From IMG/VR virus record IMGVR_UViG_3300050821_008163, positions 1 through 44,431 of that record: 44,431 nt of DNA; one strand, written 5' to 3'. Source of the stretch: a virus. The position numbers were made by a program, and so were the translations under genes. Of the stretch, positions 35,647 through 43,313 are shown one piece after another (the stretch's first letter is position 1; each line of letters begins with the position of its first letter). The notes under the pieces are model-generated. The model made no database searches. It saw nothing but the letters and a program-made list of their open reading frames with translations, and was not told the DNA's origin.

Positions 35647-35701
35647 GGGCAAATGAAAAGGAATATTGGTTTTTCTTTGGTAATAGTATCGGAACTGGAA
35701 T

Positions 35702-35917
35702 CTAGTCGCATTCGATGCATGTACCGTTCTTTGAACGTACAATATGGTGAATTGGACAGACGTTCGTCTTGCTGACGTTGTAGCCGCCGTCTAGTTTCCT
35801 GTCGGCAGCATCGTCTGCACCTGGTGCACGTCCACGCGGATCACACTTGCACGGTTCGTACGCCATGCGTTGCTTAGGCGTGTACATCGGCGCCTTCGGC
35901 TTCTGACGCTTACTCAT
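35702..35917 (-). CDS. Zinc-binding small protein, 71 aa
   Basis: ATG overlapping the upstream stop by 8 bases; an ATG three codons earlier is possible. PCKCDPRGRAPG and NVCPIHHIVRSKNGTCIEC give a Cys/His set for one or two zinc sites. No family is recognised. Confidence 0.7.
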   Translation of the reverse strand: MSKRQKPKAPMYTPKQRMAYEPCKCDPRGRAPGADDAADRKLDGGYNVSKTNVCPIHHIVRSKNGTCIECD

Positions 35918-36302
35918 CGTACTCACTCATGAGTTCGTCTAGGCTCTTACTGGAAACTCGTCCGCCACGCGTTCTCGGCGGAACCTTGTTGTAGCCGACG
36001 GTACTTTCGCCGGTTGCTTTTCCGGTCCTCCACGTTACGTTCGCGTGTCTGTCGTTCGGACCGACGTTCCTCGTTCCTACGAAGCCTTCCGGTGCAAGTG
36101 GCGTCTCGTTCCACTTGCTCTCCGGAACGTACATTGCTCTCGTCAGGTTCGGCGTTTGTGATTCTGCCGTACGCTGCCGTGTGCTCTGATGCCTCGTAAC
36201 CTTCGGCATCCTACGTTTTGGCGTGTCCGGCGGCTTCTTGATGTCTCGTTCGGCTGCTGCTACGTACTCGAGCCAGTCGAATTCGTTCATCTCTTCGTAC
36301 AT
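35910..36302 (-). CDS. Basic hypothetical protein, 130 aa
   Basis: ATG behind GGAGAGGAGAC, first gene below promoter P6. Acidic start (MYEEMNEFDWLEYVAAAERD), then a long basic disordered stretch (TPKRRMPKVTRHQSTRQRTA). No family is recognised. Confidence 0.7.
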   Translation of the reverse strand: MYEEMNEFDWLEYVAAAERDIKKPPDTPKRRMPKVTRHQSTRQRTAESQTPNLTRAMYVPESKWNETPLAPEGFVGTRNVGPNDRHANVTWRTGKATGESTVGYNKVPPRTRGGRVSSKSLDELMSEYDE

Positions 36303-36351
36303 TTCGTCTCCTCTCCGTATCCTTGTATCCGAGTCTTTTTGCTCATAATTA

Positions 36352-36381
36352 ATTGTATCATGGAACAAGGGTGAATTGCTA
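36352..36381 (-). promoter_or_regulatory. Leftward promoter P6 (TAGC type)
   Basis: -10 TACAAT (36352-36357), 18-base spacer, TAGCAA (36376-36381). Like P4 it is followed by GCAAAAAGACTC and has TTCCATGA just before the -10. Confidence 0.6.
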
Positions 36382-36402
36382 GTCGTTTGAATGGTGTACT
36401 TT

Positions 36403-36585
36403 TTAGGATCTGGTTTCGGTGGTAATGGTGCTGGTCTCGAACTGCAGTCCACAGGTGCAACGGTACCTGTTGAGTGCGCGGTGTTCGCGCCAGTACGTGC
36501 GGAGCTGCTCGGTGTACTTCGGCAGCATAGGTGTGTTGTGGAGGGAACCGGGTGCTCTCGCACTCGTTCCGGTGGTGAACTGCAT
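36403..36585 (-). CDS. Hypothetical protein, 60 aa
   Basis: Starts MQFTTGTSARAPGSLHNTPM behind GAAAGGAA; longer frames cross the gene upstream. Basic, with YRCTCG near the end. No family is recognised. Confidence 0.66.
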   Translation of the reverse strand: MQFTTGTSARAPGSLHNTPMLPKYTEQLRTYWREHRALNRYRCTCGLQFETSTITTETRS

Positions 36586-36621
36586 GACGGTTCCTTTCAG
36601 GTGGATGCGCACCTAGGTGCG

Positions 36622-36795
36622 CTAGGGGCGCTCGGTGCGGAAGCGGTACTCTTCGGCGACGTCTTCGAGCGTATCGGCGAAGCGGTTCAGTAGCAGTTCG
36701 AGGCGGTCGAGTGCTGCTGCGCTGCCGGCGATCTCGTGTGTCTGTACGTCGTTGCGCACTGCTGCGAGCAGAGCGTAGTCGTGTTGCTGGTCCAT
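36622..36795 (-). CDS. Hypothetical helical protein, 57 aa
   Basis: Translated from the sequence: MDQQHDYALLAAVRNDVQTH, then helical LDRLELLLNRFADTLEDVAE. ATG behind AGAGAGG. No family is recognised. Confidence 0.7.
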   Translation of the reverse strand: MDQQHDYALLAAVRNDVQTHEIAGSAAALDRLELLLNRFADTLEDVAEEYRFRTERP

Positions 36796-36841
36796 TACCG
36801 TGCCTCTCTGTACCGTGCGTTCGCTGCGAACCGCACTGCTT

Positions 36842-36865
36842 GGCGCCGCGATCTCTCGCGGCGCC
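36842..36865 (-). terminator. GC-rich hairpin after the 36874 gene
   Basis: GGCGCCGCG (36842-36850) pairs with CGCGGCGCC (36857-36865), nine pairs, six-base loop, nine bases after the stop. It is a terminator or 3' stabiliser. Confidence 0.6.
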
Positions 36866-36873
36866 GCGCACTG

Positions 36874-37200
36874 CTACTCCGCCGCTACCGGCTGCTCGTC
36901 GTACTCTGCCGCGAGCGCTGCAAAGTCCGTCTTGCCGCGCACGCTGCTGCCGCTGACTCGCCCTGCGACGTACCGCTGTAGCCACGCCGCGAACGCGTCG
37001 CCGTCGAACATCACGTGCGTGCACTTCGCGTGCGCACGATGGTCGCTGCTGCCCTGGTCACACGTCGCTGCAATCACGCCGCGCTTCGCGTAACCGTACA
37101 GCCACTGCGGCGTCTGCTTCTCGCTGATCTCGTGCTTCGCGAGCACGTGCTCGATCACCTTGCTGGCTGCGTACGGGCTCAGGTCGCTGTGCTGACTCAT
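36874..37200 (-). CDS. Putative DNA-binding protein, P-Q-x-L-Y family
   Basis: 108 residues, ATG behind GGGAGG, first leftward gene below P8. SDLSPYAASKVIEHVLAKHE, KQTPQWLYGYAKRGVIA is the shared core, then HVMFDGDAFAAWLQRYVAGR as in the 35045 protein. No acidic tail. Position beside the divergent control region would suit a regulator of early/late gene use. Confidence 0.74.
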   Translation of the reverse strand: MSQHSDLSPYAASKVIEHVLAKHEISEKQTPQWLYGYAKRGVIAATCDQGSSDHRAHAKCTHVMFDGDAFAAWLQRYVAGRVSGSSVRGKTDFAALAAEYDEQPVAAE

Positions 37201-37269
37201 GCTGTGCCTCCCGGCGCGAGCGCTGCTGGCCTGCTGTGTGCTGGCTCTAACGGCGGCGCTCATAACTAT

Positions 37270-37299
37270 ATTATAGCGGCCGCCCGCACCGGCGCACAA
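37270..37299 (-). promoter_or_regulatory. Leftward promoter P8
   Basis: -10 TATAAT (37270-37275), 18-base GC-rich spacer, -35 TTGTGC (37294-37299). It drives the leftward genes from the divergent region. Confidence 0.7.
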
Positions 37300-37365
37300 G
37301 GCATTCGGGTGTACTGGAAGGGGCGTGCATTTTCATGTGTTACATTAACAAACCGTTACAGTTGC

Positions 37366-37380
37366 GATCACATTGTGATC
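37366..37380. promoter_or_regulatory. Perfect palindrome, operator candidate
   Basis: GATCACA-T-TGTGATC, seven-base arms around one base, between divergent promoters P8 and P9, 17 bases upstream of the rightward -35. The form is that of a dimeric repressor/activator site. I saw no second copy. Confidence 0.6.
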
Positions 37381-37397
37381 TTAAGTATGACTACCTC

Positions 37398-37427
37398 TTG
37401 CGGTTCCATCGTGACATAAGGTAAAAT
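37398..37427 (+). promoter_or_regulatory. Rightward (late) promoter P9
   Basis: -35 TTGCGG (37398-37403), 18-base spacer, -10 TAAAAT (37422-37427), about 40 bases before the first head gene. Same geometry as the leftward set but a weaker -10, so it may need an activator. Confidence 0.6.
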
Positions 37428-37468
37428 AGAAATGATGGCAGTTCTAAGACTTTAGGGGGTGACCTCAC

Positions 37469-37747
37469 GTGCCGGACTTCGAAGCACGAGACCTGGAGAA
37501 CAGCTTCTCGAGCGAAACGCCGGAGCAGGCTGCGTCTCGTATAATCCGAGATGCTGCGCCGTTCGCCGCGCAGGCCATTTCCGAGATGGCAACGGATGAC
37601 ACCGTTGCTGCATCTGTTCGCTTGCGTGCTGCGACGTATATCATCGATCGTAACCTGGGTCCCGTTGGCGGCCAGGGCGATCGGGAGGACGCGCTGGAGC
37701 AGTTCCTGAAGCAGCTGAACGTGGAAGCGAACGAAGGCAGAAGCTAA
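37469..37747 (+). CDS. Small terminase subunit candidate
   Basis: 92 residues, GTG behind AGGGGGTGA. First rightward gene. EQAASRIIRDAAPFAAQAIS, ATDDTVAASVRLRAATYIID then RNLGPVGGQGDRED: helical, with R-L-R-A-A-x-Y-I-I-D-R-x-L-G like small terminase proteins that help the large subunit find the DNA. Short for the family and separated from the large subunit by seven genes, so the call rests on place and pattern. Confidence 0.58.
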   Translation: MPDFEARDLENSFSSETPEQAASRIIRDAAPFAAQAISEMATDDTVAASVRLRAATYIIDRNLGPVGGQGDREDALEQFLKQLNVEANEGRS

Positions 37748-37765
37748 CCTCCTGGGGGTGGCGGC

Positions 37766-37939
37766 ATGCATACGATCGACGTACTCCTCTACATAGTCGC
37801 GGTGGCAGCCTTCGTAATAGGCGCCATTGAGAGCATTCGGGCGAAGCCGCTTACGACGGTCCAGACAATGTTTTGGCTGTACCTCGGGCTGCTTGCCTGG
37901 GTGCTAGTGACAGCGTTGCCCCTGTGGGGTGTTAAGTAA
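37766..37939 (+). CDS. Small two-helix membrane protein, 57 aa
   Basis: Translated: MHTIDVLLYIVAVAAFVIGA then IESIRAKPLTTVQTMFWLYL and GLLAWVLVTALPLWGVK, giving two membrane segments with a short basic turn. ATG behind GGGGGTGG, stop in a TAATG overlap. Holin-like in shape but in the head module; function unknown. Confidence 0.72.
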   Translation: MHTIDVLLYIVAVAAFVIGAIESIRAKPLTTVQTMFWLYLGLLAWVLVTALPLWGVK

Positions 37940-38292
37940 TGAGCTTCGGCGCGGACCTCGTACCGCTTGTACCGGCCGGGACTGTGATAACGCTTCTCGG
38001 TAGCGGGCAGGCATTCGACCTGAGTGGATACTCGGCCGGGGTTATTTGCATAAACGTGACTGCAGCTGGTACGACTTGGACGCCGGTGATTCAGTGGTCG
38101 GATGATTCAGTCAACTACGACGCTATTCCGTCCAGTATTATAGCGGCCCCTGGAGCGATAACCGCAATTAGTCGGAACTACTACCAGTTCTTGCCCGCGA
38201 ACTTGGCGCTAACACGACGCGTTCGAATACAGTGGGCTGCGCCTACGGGGAGTTTTACGTTCGGCGCCAACGCTTACATGAGGAGAGGGTAA
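37939..38292 (+). CDS. Beta-rich structural protein candidate, 117 aa
   Basis: ATG overlapping the upstream stop. Small residues and alternating strands (GTVITLLGSGQAFDLSGYSA, GVICINVTAAGTTWTPVIQW) like head or tail decoration proteins. No family is recognised. Confidence 0.7.
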   Translation: MSFGADLVPLVPAGTVITLLGSGQAFDLSGYSAGVICINVTAAGTTWTPVIQWSDDSVNYDAIPSSIIAAPGAITAISRNYYQFLPANLALTRRVRIQWAAPTGSFTFGANAYMRRG

Positions 38293-38297
38293 AAACA

Positions 38298-38711
38298 ATG
38301 GCTATTCTGGCTCTTGCTGCGCCGACCGCGTTTCTGGGTAGCGCGTATACTGCCGCGAAGGTCGGCGCCAACTCGGGTCTGCTGCTTCCGGCGGTCGAGC
38401 AGAACGCGGTCGGTACTATTACGGGCTTCAGCTTCCCGAATAATGGCGCTATTATGCTGCGCCTTGTCACGGGTACGGTCATTGGGACGCTTACGTTCCA
38501 GCCACAGCTTCTAGTCGAGGGTGCGCTACCCGCAGCAGTCGTGCCTACGTCGGCCGGTAGTGCACTGGCCATTAGCTCGGCGTACATTTTCGGTCCGTTC
38601 GACACGGCCGAGTGGAACGACCCGAACGGCCTGTTCCAGTGTCAGTGGACCGGCTTCACTGGCGGATCTTTCGGACTCTATCTGCTGCCTGCTGGTCGGT
38701 ACGGACAGTAA
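38298..38711 (+). CDS. Beta-rich structural protein candidate, 137 aa
   Basis: ATG behind AGGAGAGGG. Begins MAILALAAPTAFLGSAYTAA; Gly/Ala-rich strands (TITGFSFPNNGAIMLRLVTG, TVIGTLTFQPQLLVEG). Resembles virion surface proteins in composition. No family is recognised. Confidence 0.7.
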   Translation: MAILALAAPTAFLGSAYTAAKVGANSGLLLPAVEQNAVGTITGFSFPNNGAIMLRLVTGTVIGTLTFQPQLLVEGALPAAVVPTSAGSALAISSAYIFGPFDTAEWNDPNGLFQCQWTGFTGGSFGLYLLPAGRYGQ

Positions 38712-38712
38712 G

Positions 38713-38928
38713 ATGGCAAAGGGCATTCCAAGCTCAGCAACGTTCGTTGTGACTGCAGGTTCTGCGGGCTCAGTCACGATGGTAGCGGGCGATCACCCGA
38801 CTGTTATGCCGCCGGGGACATACTCGATAGTACTCGGTCAGGACGAGCAAGGTTACACACTGGTCCTGATTACGCCATTCGGTACGATGGAAGTACCGAA
38901 CTTCATCGGAACAGGATGGCTCTCATGA
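38713..38928 (+). CDS. Small beta protein, tandem array member 1
   Basis: 71 residues. ATFVVTAGSAGSVTMVAGDH, PPGTYSIVLGQDEQGYTLVL, ITPFG. First of five adjacent genes that share F-x-(V/L)-T-x-G, then VT-V-x-G, then G-T-Y-x-I, then T-P-x-G. Probably a one-domain beta sandwich used on the virion. Confidence 0.75.
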   Translation: MAKGIPSSATFVVTAGSAGSVTMVAGDHPTVMPPGTYSIVLGQDEQGYTLVLITPFGTMEVPNFIGTGWLS

Positions 38929-39140
38929 CGCTCAAGGGTAACCCGTGTACGGCTTCTTTCGTCATGACTGCTGGCTCGGCATCCGCAGTCACGCTGGTCA
39001 CCGGTAACGCGCCAGCTGCACTCCCGAACGGTACGTACCTGATGACTGTCAGTCAGGACGAGAACGGAACCACGATAACCTTGTCCACTCCGCTTGGGGC
39101 GATTGGGTCCACAGGCGTACAGCACCTAGGGACTGACTAA
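38925..39140 (+). CDS. Small beta protein, tandem array member 2
   Basis: 71 residues, ATGA overlap. TASFVMTAGSASAVTLVTGN, PNGTYLMTVSQDENGTTITL, STPLGAIG. Closest to member 1 (TAGSA, VT-V-x-G, GTY, Q-D-E-x-G). Confidence 0.75.
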   Translation: MTLKGNPCTASFVMTAGSASAVTLVTGNAPAALPNGTYLMTVSQDENGTTITLSTPLGAIGSTGVQHLGTD

Positions 39141-39337
39141 TGGCCGTCACGCAGGGTGGGTTCTCAATTAGTGTCTCTGGCGGAGTGCCTACGGCCACGG
39201 CAGTCGGACAGGTGCCTCAAGATGGTACGTACGTTATCAACGTCATGATTGACGACACTGGCGTTAGCCTAGGTCTAGTTACGCCCTATGGCGCAATTGG
39301 ACAGGACGACATTCAGAAGGGCGATGCATCTAACTAA
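39140..39337 (+). CDS. Small beta protein, tandem array member 3
   Basis: 65 residues, TAATG overlap. GFSISVSGGVPTATAVGQVP, QDGTYVINVMIDDTGVSLGL, VTPYGAIGQ. The first strand is shorter; the GTY and TPxG motifs are kept. Confidence 0.75.
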   Translation: MAVTQGGFSISVSGGVPTATAVGQVPQDGTYVINVMIDDTGVSLGLVTPYGAIGQDDIQKGDASN

Positions 39338-39543
39338 TGGTCGCGCCTGATAACCCGACGGAGCTGACGTTTACGCTGACGCTTGGCGTGCCGTCGGCGG
39401 TGACCATTATTAACGGACCAGCTCCGAACGGTACGTACTCGATTCATCTTGGAGCAATGGTAGGCTCCAACTCGGAATACATAGCAGTCGTTACTCCAGT
39501 CGGCGTAGCGGAGGAGCAGAACTTCCAGGCAGGAGACCTCTAA
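39337..39543 (+). CDS. Small beta protein, tandem array member 4
   Basis: 68 residues, TAATG overlap. ELTFTLTLGVPSAVTIINGP, APNGTYSIHLGAMVGSNSEY, VVTPVGVAEEQNFQAGDL. Same motif order as the others. Confidence 0.75.
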   Translation: MVAPDNPTELTFTLTLGVPSAVTIINGPAPNGTYSIHLGAMVGSNSEYIAVVTPVGVAEEQNFQAGDL

Positions 39544-39761
39544 TGGCAGGTACTGGAGTAGGTACGATATCTTTCACGCTTACGGCGGGAGTTGCCGGAA
39601 CGGTCACCGTTCAGGGCGGCAATGGGGCGCCGATGAGTGACGGCCTGTACACTATTCAGGTCATTGTCGACTCAGCCGGTGGCATCCAGACGTCCGTAGC
39701 CACTCCACAGGGATGTGCATCGAACCAGTCAGCTCGCAATGCTCCAGGAGTGAATGCCTAG
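39543..39761 (+). CDS. Small beta protein, tandem array member 5
   Basis: 72 residues, TAATG overlap. TISFTLTAGVAGTVTVQGGN, SDGLYTIQVIVDSAGGIQTS, VATPQG. GTY is GLY here. It ends with a polar tail (SNQSARNAPGVNA), 50 bases before the large terminase. Confidence 0.75.
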   Translation: MAGTGVGTISFTLTAGVAGTVTVQGGNGAPMSDGLYTIQVIVDSAGGIQTSVATPQGCASNQSARNAPGVNA

Positions 39762-39810
39762 CCACGGTCGATAACAGCCCTGTGGAAGCCCGTGCAAGAA
39801 AGGGGACCGG

Positions 39811-41328
39811 GTGGACAAGGTCGGAACGGTCCAGGCCTACTTCAACAGTGTAGGCTACGCTCCATTCAAGGAGCAGTGGGCGTTCCACAACTCCAATGCC
39901 CGATTTCGCGTTGCTACTTGCGGCCGACGGTTCGGCAAGAGTACAATGGCTGCGCGAGACGTAGTTCCCAAGCATGTGCTTAAGCCGGACCGGTTTGTTT
40001 GGCTCGTCGGTCCGACCTACCTTCTGGCGGAGAAGGAGTTCAGAGTCGTCTGGAACGACTTGATCATTAAGAAGAAGTTCGGGCGAGACAAGCGTGTCAA
40101 GCGGGGTTACAACGTTCGTACGGGGGATATGCACATATACTTCCCGTGGGGCACGCGCATAGAGTGTCGGTCCGCAGAGCACCCAGACCTCCTAGTTGGT
40201 GAAGGTCTCGATCACGTCATTATGTGTGAGGCGGCGAAGCACAAGAAGGAAACCTGGGACCGCTTCATTCGTCCGTCTTTGGCAGACCGGCACGGGTCAG
40301 CGGACTTCCCTACGACGCCTGAGGGATTTAATTTCCTGTACGATCTTTGGCGCTTGGGTAGAGATCCAGATACGCCTGAGTACGAGTCGTGGCGCTTCCC
40401 CTCTTGGACTAACACGAAGGTGTACCCAGGCGGTGAACAGGACTCCGAAATTCTTCTGCTGAAGAAGACCATGGACAAAGAATGGTTCATGCAGGAGATT
40501 GGAGCGGACTTTGCATCCTTCGTTGGCAAGATCTTCCCAGACTGGGACGAGTTCGTTCACGTCCGCCAGCACGTGTATAACCCAAGATGGAAGAACTACA
40601 TTGCCTTTGACTGGGGTTACACCAATCCCCTTGCCGCTGTCGAGTTTCAAGTCAGCCCTACAGACCAGGTTTTCGTTTGGCGGGTCTACTACAAGTCCTA
40701 TAAGACTATTCCCGACGTCGCTGCTGAGCTAGCAGCGCAAGACCAGCCTGATGGTTACCACATTGATCTGTGTTTTGGCGATCCTGCTGATCCTGAGGCA
40801 GTCGAGATGATGACTCGGGAGCTCGGGAAGCATTACCCGAACAAGGGTATTGCTGTTTGGGCGCCTAAGAACCTCAAAACTGACTACACCTGGCTTGACG
40901 GCATCATGCTTTGGCGTCAGTTTATGAATCAGGATCGCGAAGTTAGTCGAGATGAGTGGGGAACGCCGCAGTACGAGCCGTCGTTCTTTGTCGACCCACG
41001 CTGCTCGCCAATGATTAAGGAAATTAGTAACTACCGAAGCAAGGAAGCAATTGCTGGAAGGAACGTCCCTGAGCTAGGGAACAAGATTGCGGACCACACA
41101 ATCGACGCTATGCGGTACGCACTGCTCTGCATCTTCAAGATTGGTTGCCAGTACCATCTGTCAGACACGATGGGCGGAGGTGCTGTAGAGCTAGTTCCCG
41201 TTCGTGACCGTTCTGGTCCTATTCAGAGCGACAGTGCACTAGTAATGTCAGGTGCTCCCAACGAGGAGATAGGCGGCTACTTCGGCGCAGGCTCGCAGGG
41301 CATTTTTACATTCGACCAGGACTTCTGA
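39811..41328 (+). CDS. terL: Terminase large subunit
   Basis: 505 residues, GTG behind AAGAAAGGGG. Packaging ATPase: Walker A CGRRFGKST (37-45), Walker B HVIMCEAA with the catalytic Glu near 140. Nuclease domain of RNase H fold: first Asp in IAFDWGYTNP (about 267), second region IDLCFGDPADPE (about 318-329), third in DHTIDAMRYALL (near 430). It cuts concatemeric DNA and pumps it into the prohead with the portal coded next. Full length and intact. Confidence 0.95.
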   Translation: MDKVGTVQAYFNSVGYAPFKEQWAFHNSNARFRVATCGRRFGKSTMAARDVVPKHVLKPDRFVWLVGPTYLLAEKEFRVVWNDLIIKKKFGRDKRVKRGYNVRTGDMHIYFPWGTRIECRSAEHPDLLVGEGLDHVIMCEAAKHKKETWDRFIRPSLADRHGSADFPTTPEGFNFLYDLWRLGRDPDTPEYESWRFPSWTNTKVYPGGEQDSEILLLKKTMDKEWFMQEIGADFASFVGKIFPDWDEFVHVRQHVYNPRWKNYIAFDWGYTNPLAAVEFQVSPTDQVFVWRVYYKSYKTIPDVAAELAAQDQPDGYHIDLCFGDPADPEAVEMMTRELGKHYPNKGIAVWAPKNLKTDYTWLDGIMLWRQFMNQDREVSRDEWGTPQYEPSFFVDPRCSPMIKEISNYRSKEAIAGRNVPELGNKIADHTIDAMRYALLCIFKIGCQYHLSDTMGGGAVELVPVRDRSGPIQSDSALVMSGAPNEEIGGYFGAGSQGIFTFDQDF

Positions 41329-41339
41329 GGAGGTGGGAA

Positions 41340-43313
41340 ATGTCTGATGAGCCTGTTGAAGGTAAGACTTGGAACATTAACGAGCTTCCGCGCGTGGATC
41401 TGAACGATGTACTGTCCATTTGTGAGCCTATTTCGGTCAGTACTGAAATGGGGCGTGAATATATTGTTGTCACTCCCAAGAGCGATGCACCTTCTGCACT
41501 AGATGCCGGGCCTACCTTTAGCTCCACTGACGAGGAGCGAGGCTACCAGATGGCGTTGCAGGACTTTGGCCTGCCACCGGAGAAGGGTCCTAAGCGTACT
41601 GGCATTAGCTCGACGTCGGGTGTGCAGCGTCCGCACGATCGTGTCAACATTGCGCGTGGAGTTGGCGTTGCAGGCGAGGGCGATCTCACATCCGAGCTAG
41701 GTACAGCCGTTGCTAGTCCTTGGACTGCGTGGACTAGACGTGAATACAACCAGGAACTGATTGGCTATCGTGGACTTCGTGTCTATGACAAGATGCGGAA
41801 GTCAGATGGATCAGTAAGAGGCACGCTTAGGCTTGCAAAAACACCTGTTCTGGCCGGGCAATGGGGGCTAAAGCCTGCGTCCCAGAACGTTCGTGACATT
41901 AAAATTGCGAACTTTATCTGGAAAAACCTCACAATTTGGATGAGTACGTCACTGTCGCAGTTCATAACAGAGGCGTTGCTCATGTTGGACTTTGGTTACT
42001 ACATGTTTGAGAAGGTCTTCGCGCACGGCGAGGACGTAACGACTGACCCAGACGCTAAGGGTAAGCTCGTCTGGAAGAAGTTCGCTCCTAGGCATCCCAT
42101 GGATGTTAAGGAGTGGTACATGGACCTGAATGGCGGTCCGCTTTCAGTCGACATGTGGGCGCCTCCAGTGTCGGCAGCTGACACTACCGTTGCAGGGGTC
42201 GGCCTTGGCGCACCAATTCCGAAGTCCTTCGAGGGTGGTGTGATTCAGGCCTTCCAGCGTTGGATTAACATTCCGATTGACAAGCTGGTTGTTTTCACGT
42301 ACGACAAGGAAGCAGGCAACATTGAGGGCATTTCGCTGCTCCGGACTGCGTACAAGCACTGGTACTACAAGGATAACCTGTACAAAATTGATGCGATTCA
42401 GAAGGAACGACACGGGATTGGCATTCCGATCATTCAGTTGCCGATCGGATACTCGCAGGAGGACAAGAACGCTGCTGATCAGCTCGGCAGAAACCTGAGG
42501 ACGAACGAACGGGCGCACGTGGTGCTGCCTCCGGCGTGGATCTTGGAGTTCGCCGAGCTCAAGGGACACCCGGTTGACTGCATAAATAGCATTAAGCACC
42601 ACGATGGAATGATCCCGCAGTGCATTCTGGGCCAGTTTATGAGCTCGGAACACACTGACATTGAGGAACAGCATACCATTTTCCTTAAGGCGACGCGGTT
42701 TACTGCTGATATTGTCCTAGACGTCATGAATAAGTACGCAATTCCGCAGCTTGTGCAGCTAAATTGGGGCAGAAATGCGTACCCCACGCTGTATGTGAAG
42801 CGAATTGGCGAGCAGGAAGACTGGAGAACGCAGTCCTTCACGCTTAGGAACTACGTTGGCGCCGGAATTATCGTGCCAGATGACAAGCTGGAGAACCAGA
42901 TTCGCGACGAGATGGGCCTTCCGCCTGTCGATACTGTGAGTGCACGCGTGGTTCGCGGACCGGCGCTGGAAAACCCGCAGAGAGTTCAGCCGGCGCCTAC
43001 GGAGCTGCCAGGTGCAGGCCACCAAATCATTCCTGCGAACGTACCAGGGCAGCCTGCAACGCCAAACCAGCCTCCGCCGCCACAGCCTCAGCAGCCCGAA
43101 CAGGAAAAGGGCCCGATTGGTCTGCCCGCACAGCAGACACAGGGTGCTGGTACTGGCGCTGCACAGAAGTCTGGTACTACGCCAGGGCCAGGCAACACTG
43201 CGGTACCTAAGCCAGGTCTACCAAGGCAGGTACCGACGCCGCATGTCACTCCTCCTGGAGTTGGGAAGCCAGAGCGGTCTGGTAATCCCAAGTCGAAGAG
43301 GCAGGGCCAGTGA
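41340..43313 (+). CDS. Portal protein
   Basis: 657 residues, ATG behind GAGGAGGTGG. It lies immediately after the large terminase. ANFIWKNLTIWMSTSLSQFI, TEALLMLDFGYYMFEKVFAH and a following WKKFAPRHPMDVKEW recall the Mu gp29/DUF935-like and related portals. The region around 410-540 (HHDGMIPQCILGQFMSSEHT) fits the stem and crown. The last 110 residues are Pro/Gln/Gly-rich and probably disordered, an unusual extension. It forms the dodecameric DNA gate. Confidence 0.85.
   Translation: MSDEPVEGKTWNINELPRVDLNDVLSICEPISVSTEMGREYIVVTPKSDAPSALDAGPTFSSTDEERGYQMALQDFGLPPEKGPKRTGISSTSGVQRPHDRVNIARGVGVAGEGDLTSELGTAVASPWTAWTRREYNQELIGYRGLRVYDKMRKSDGSVRGTLRLAKTPVLAGQWGLKPASQNVRDIKIANFIWKNLTIWMSTSLSQFITEALLMLDFGYYMFEKVFAHGEDVTTDPDAKGKLVWKKFAPRHPMDVKEWYMDLNGGPLSVDMWAPPVSAADTTVAGVGLGAPIPKSFEGGVIQAFQRWINIPIDKLVVFTYDKEAGNIEGISLLRTAYKHWYYKDNLYKIDAIQKERHGIGIPIIQLPIGYSQEDKNAADQLGRNLRTNERAHVVLPPAWILEFAELKGHPVDCINSIKHHDGMIPQCILGQFMSSEHTDIEEQHTIFLKATRFTADIVLDVMNKYAIPQLVQLNWGRNAYPTLYVKRIGEQEDWRTQSFTLRNYVGAGIIVPDDKLENQIRDEMGLPPVDTVSARVVRGPALENPQRVQPAPTELPGAGHQIIPANVPGQPATPNQPPPPQPQQPEQEKGPIGLPAQQTQGAGTGAAQKSGTTPGPGNTAVPKPGLPRQVPTPHVTPPGVGKPERSGNPKSKRQGQ

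Noticed and set aside
34946-35647. Open frame of 233 codons on the plus strand
   Set aside because: Opposite strand of the P-Q-x-M-Y gene and of the leader hairpin and promoter P5; no ribosome site.
36287-37024. Open frame of 245 codons on the minus strand
   Set aside because: Arg-rich low-complexity product across three genes that have better starts; typical of an out-of-frame reading of GC-rich codons.
1-37200. CRISPR array, insertion sequence or integrase
   Set aside because: No regularly spaced repeats, transposase or recombinase motifs were seen on either strand.
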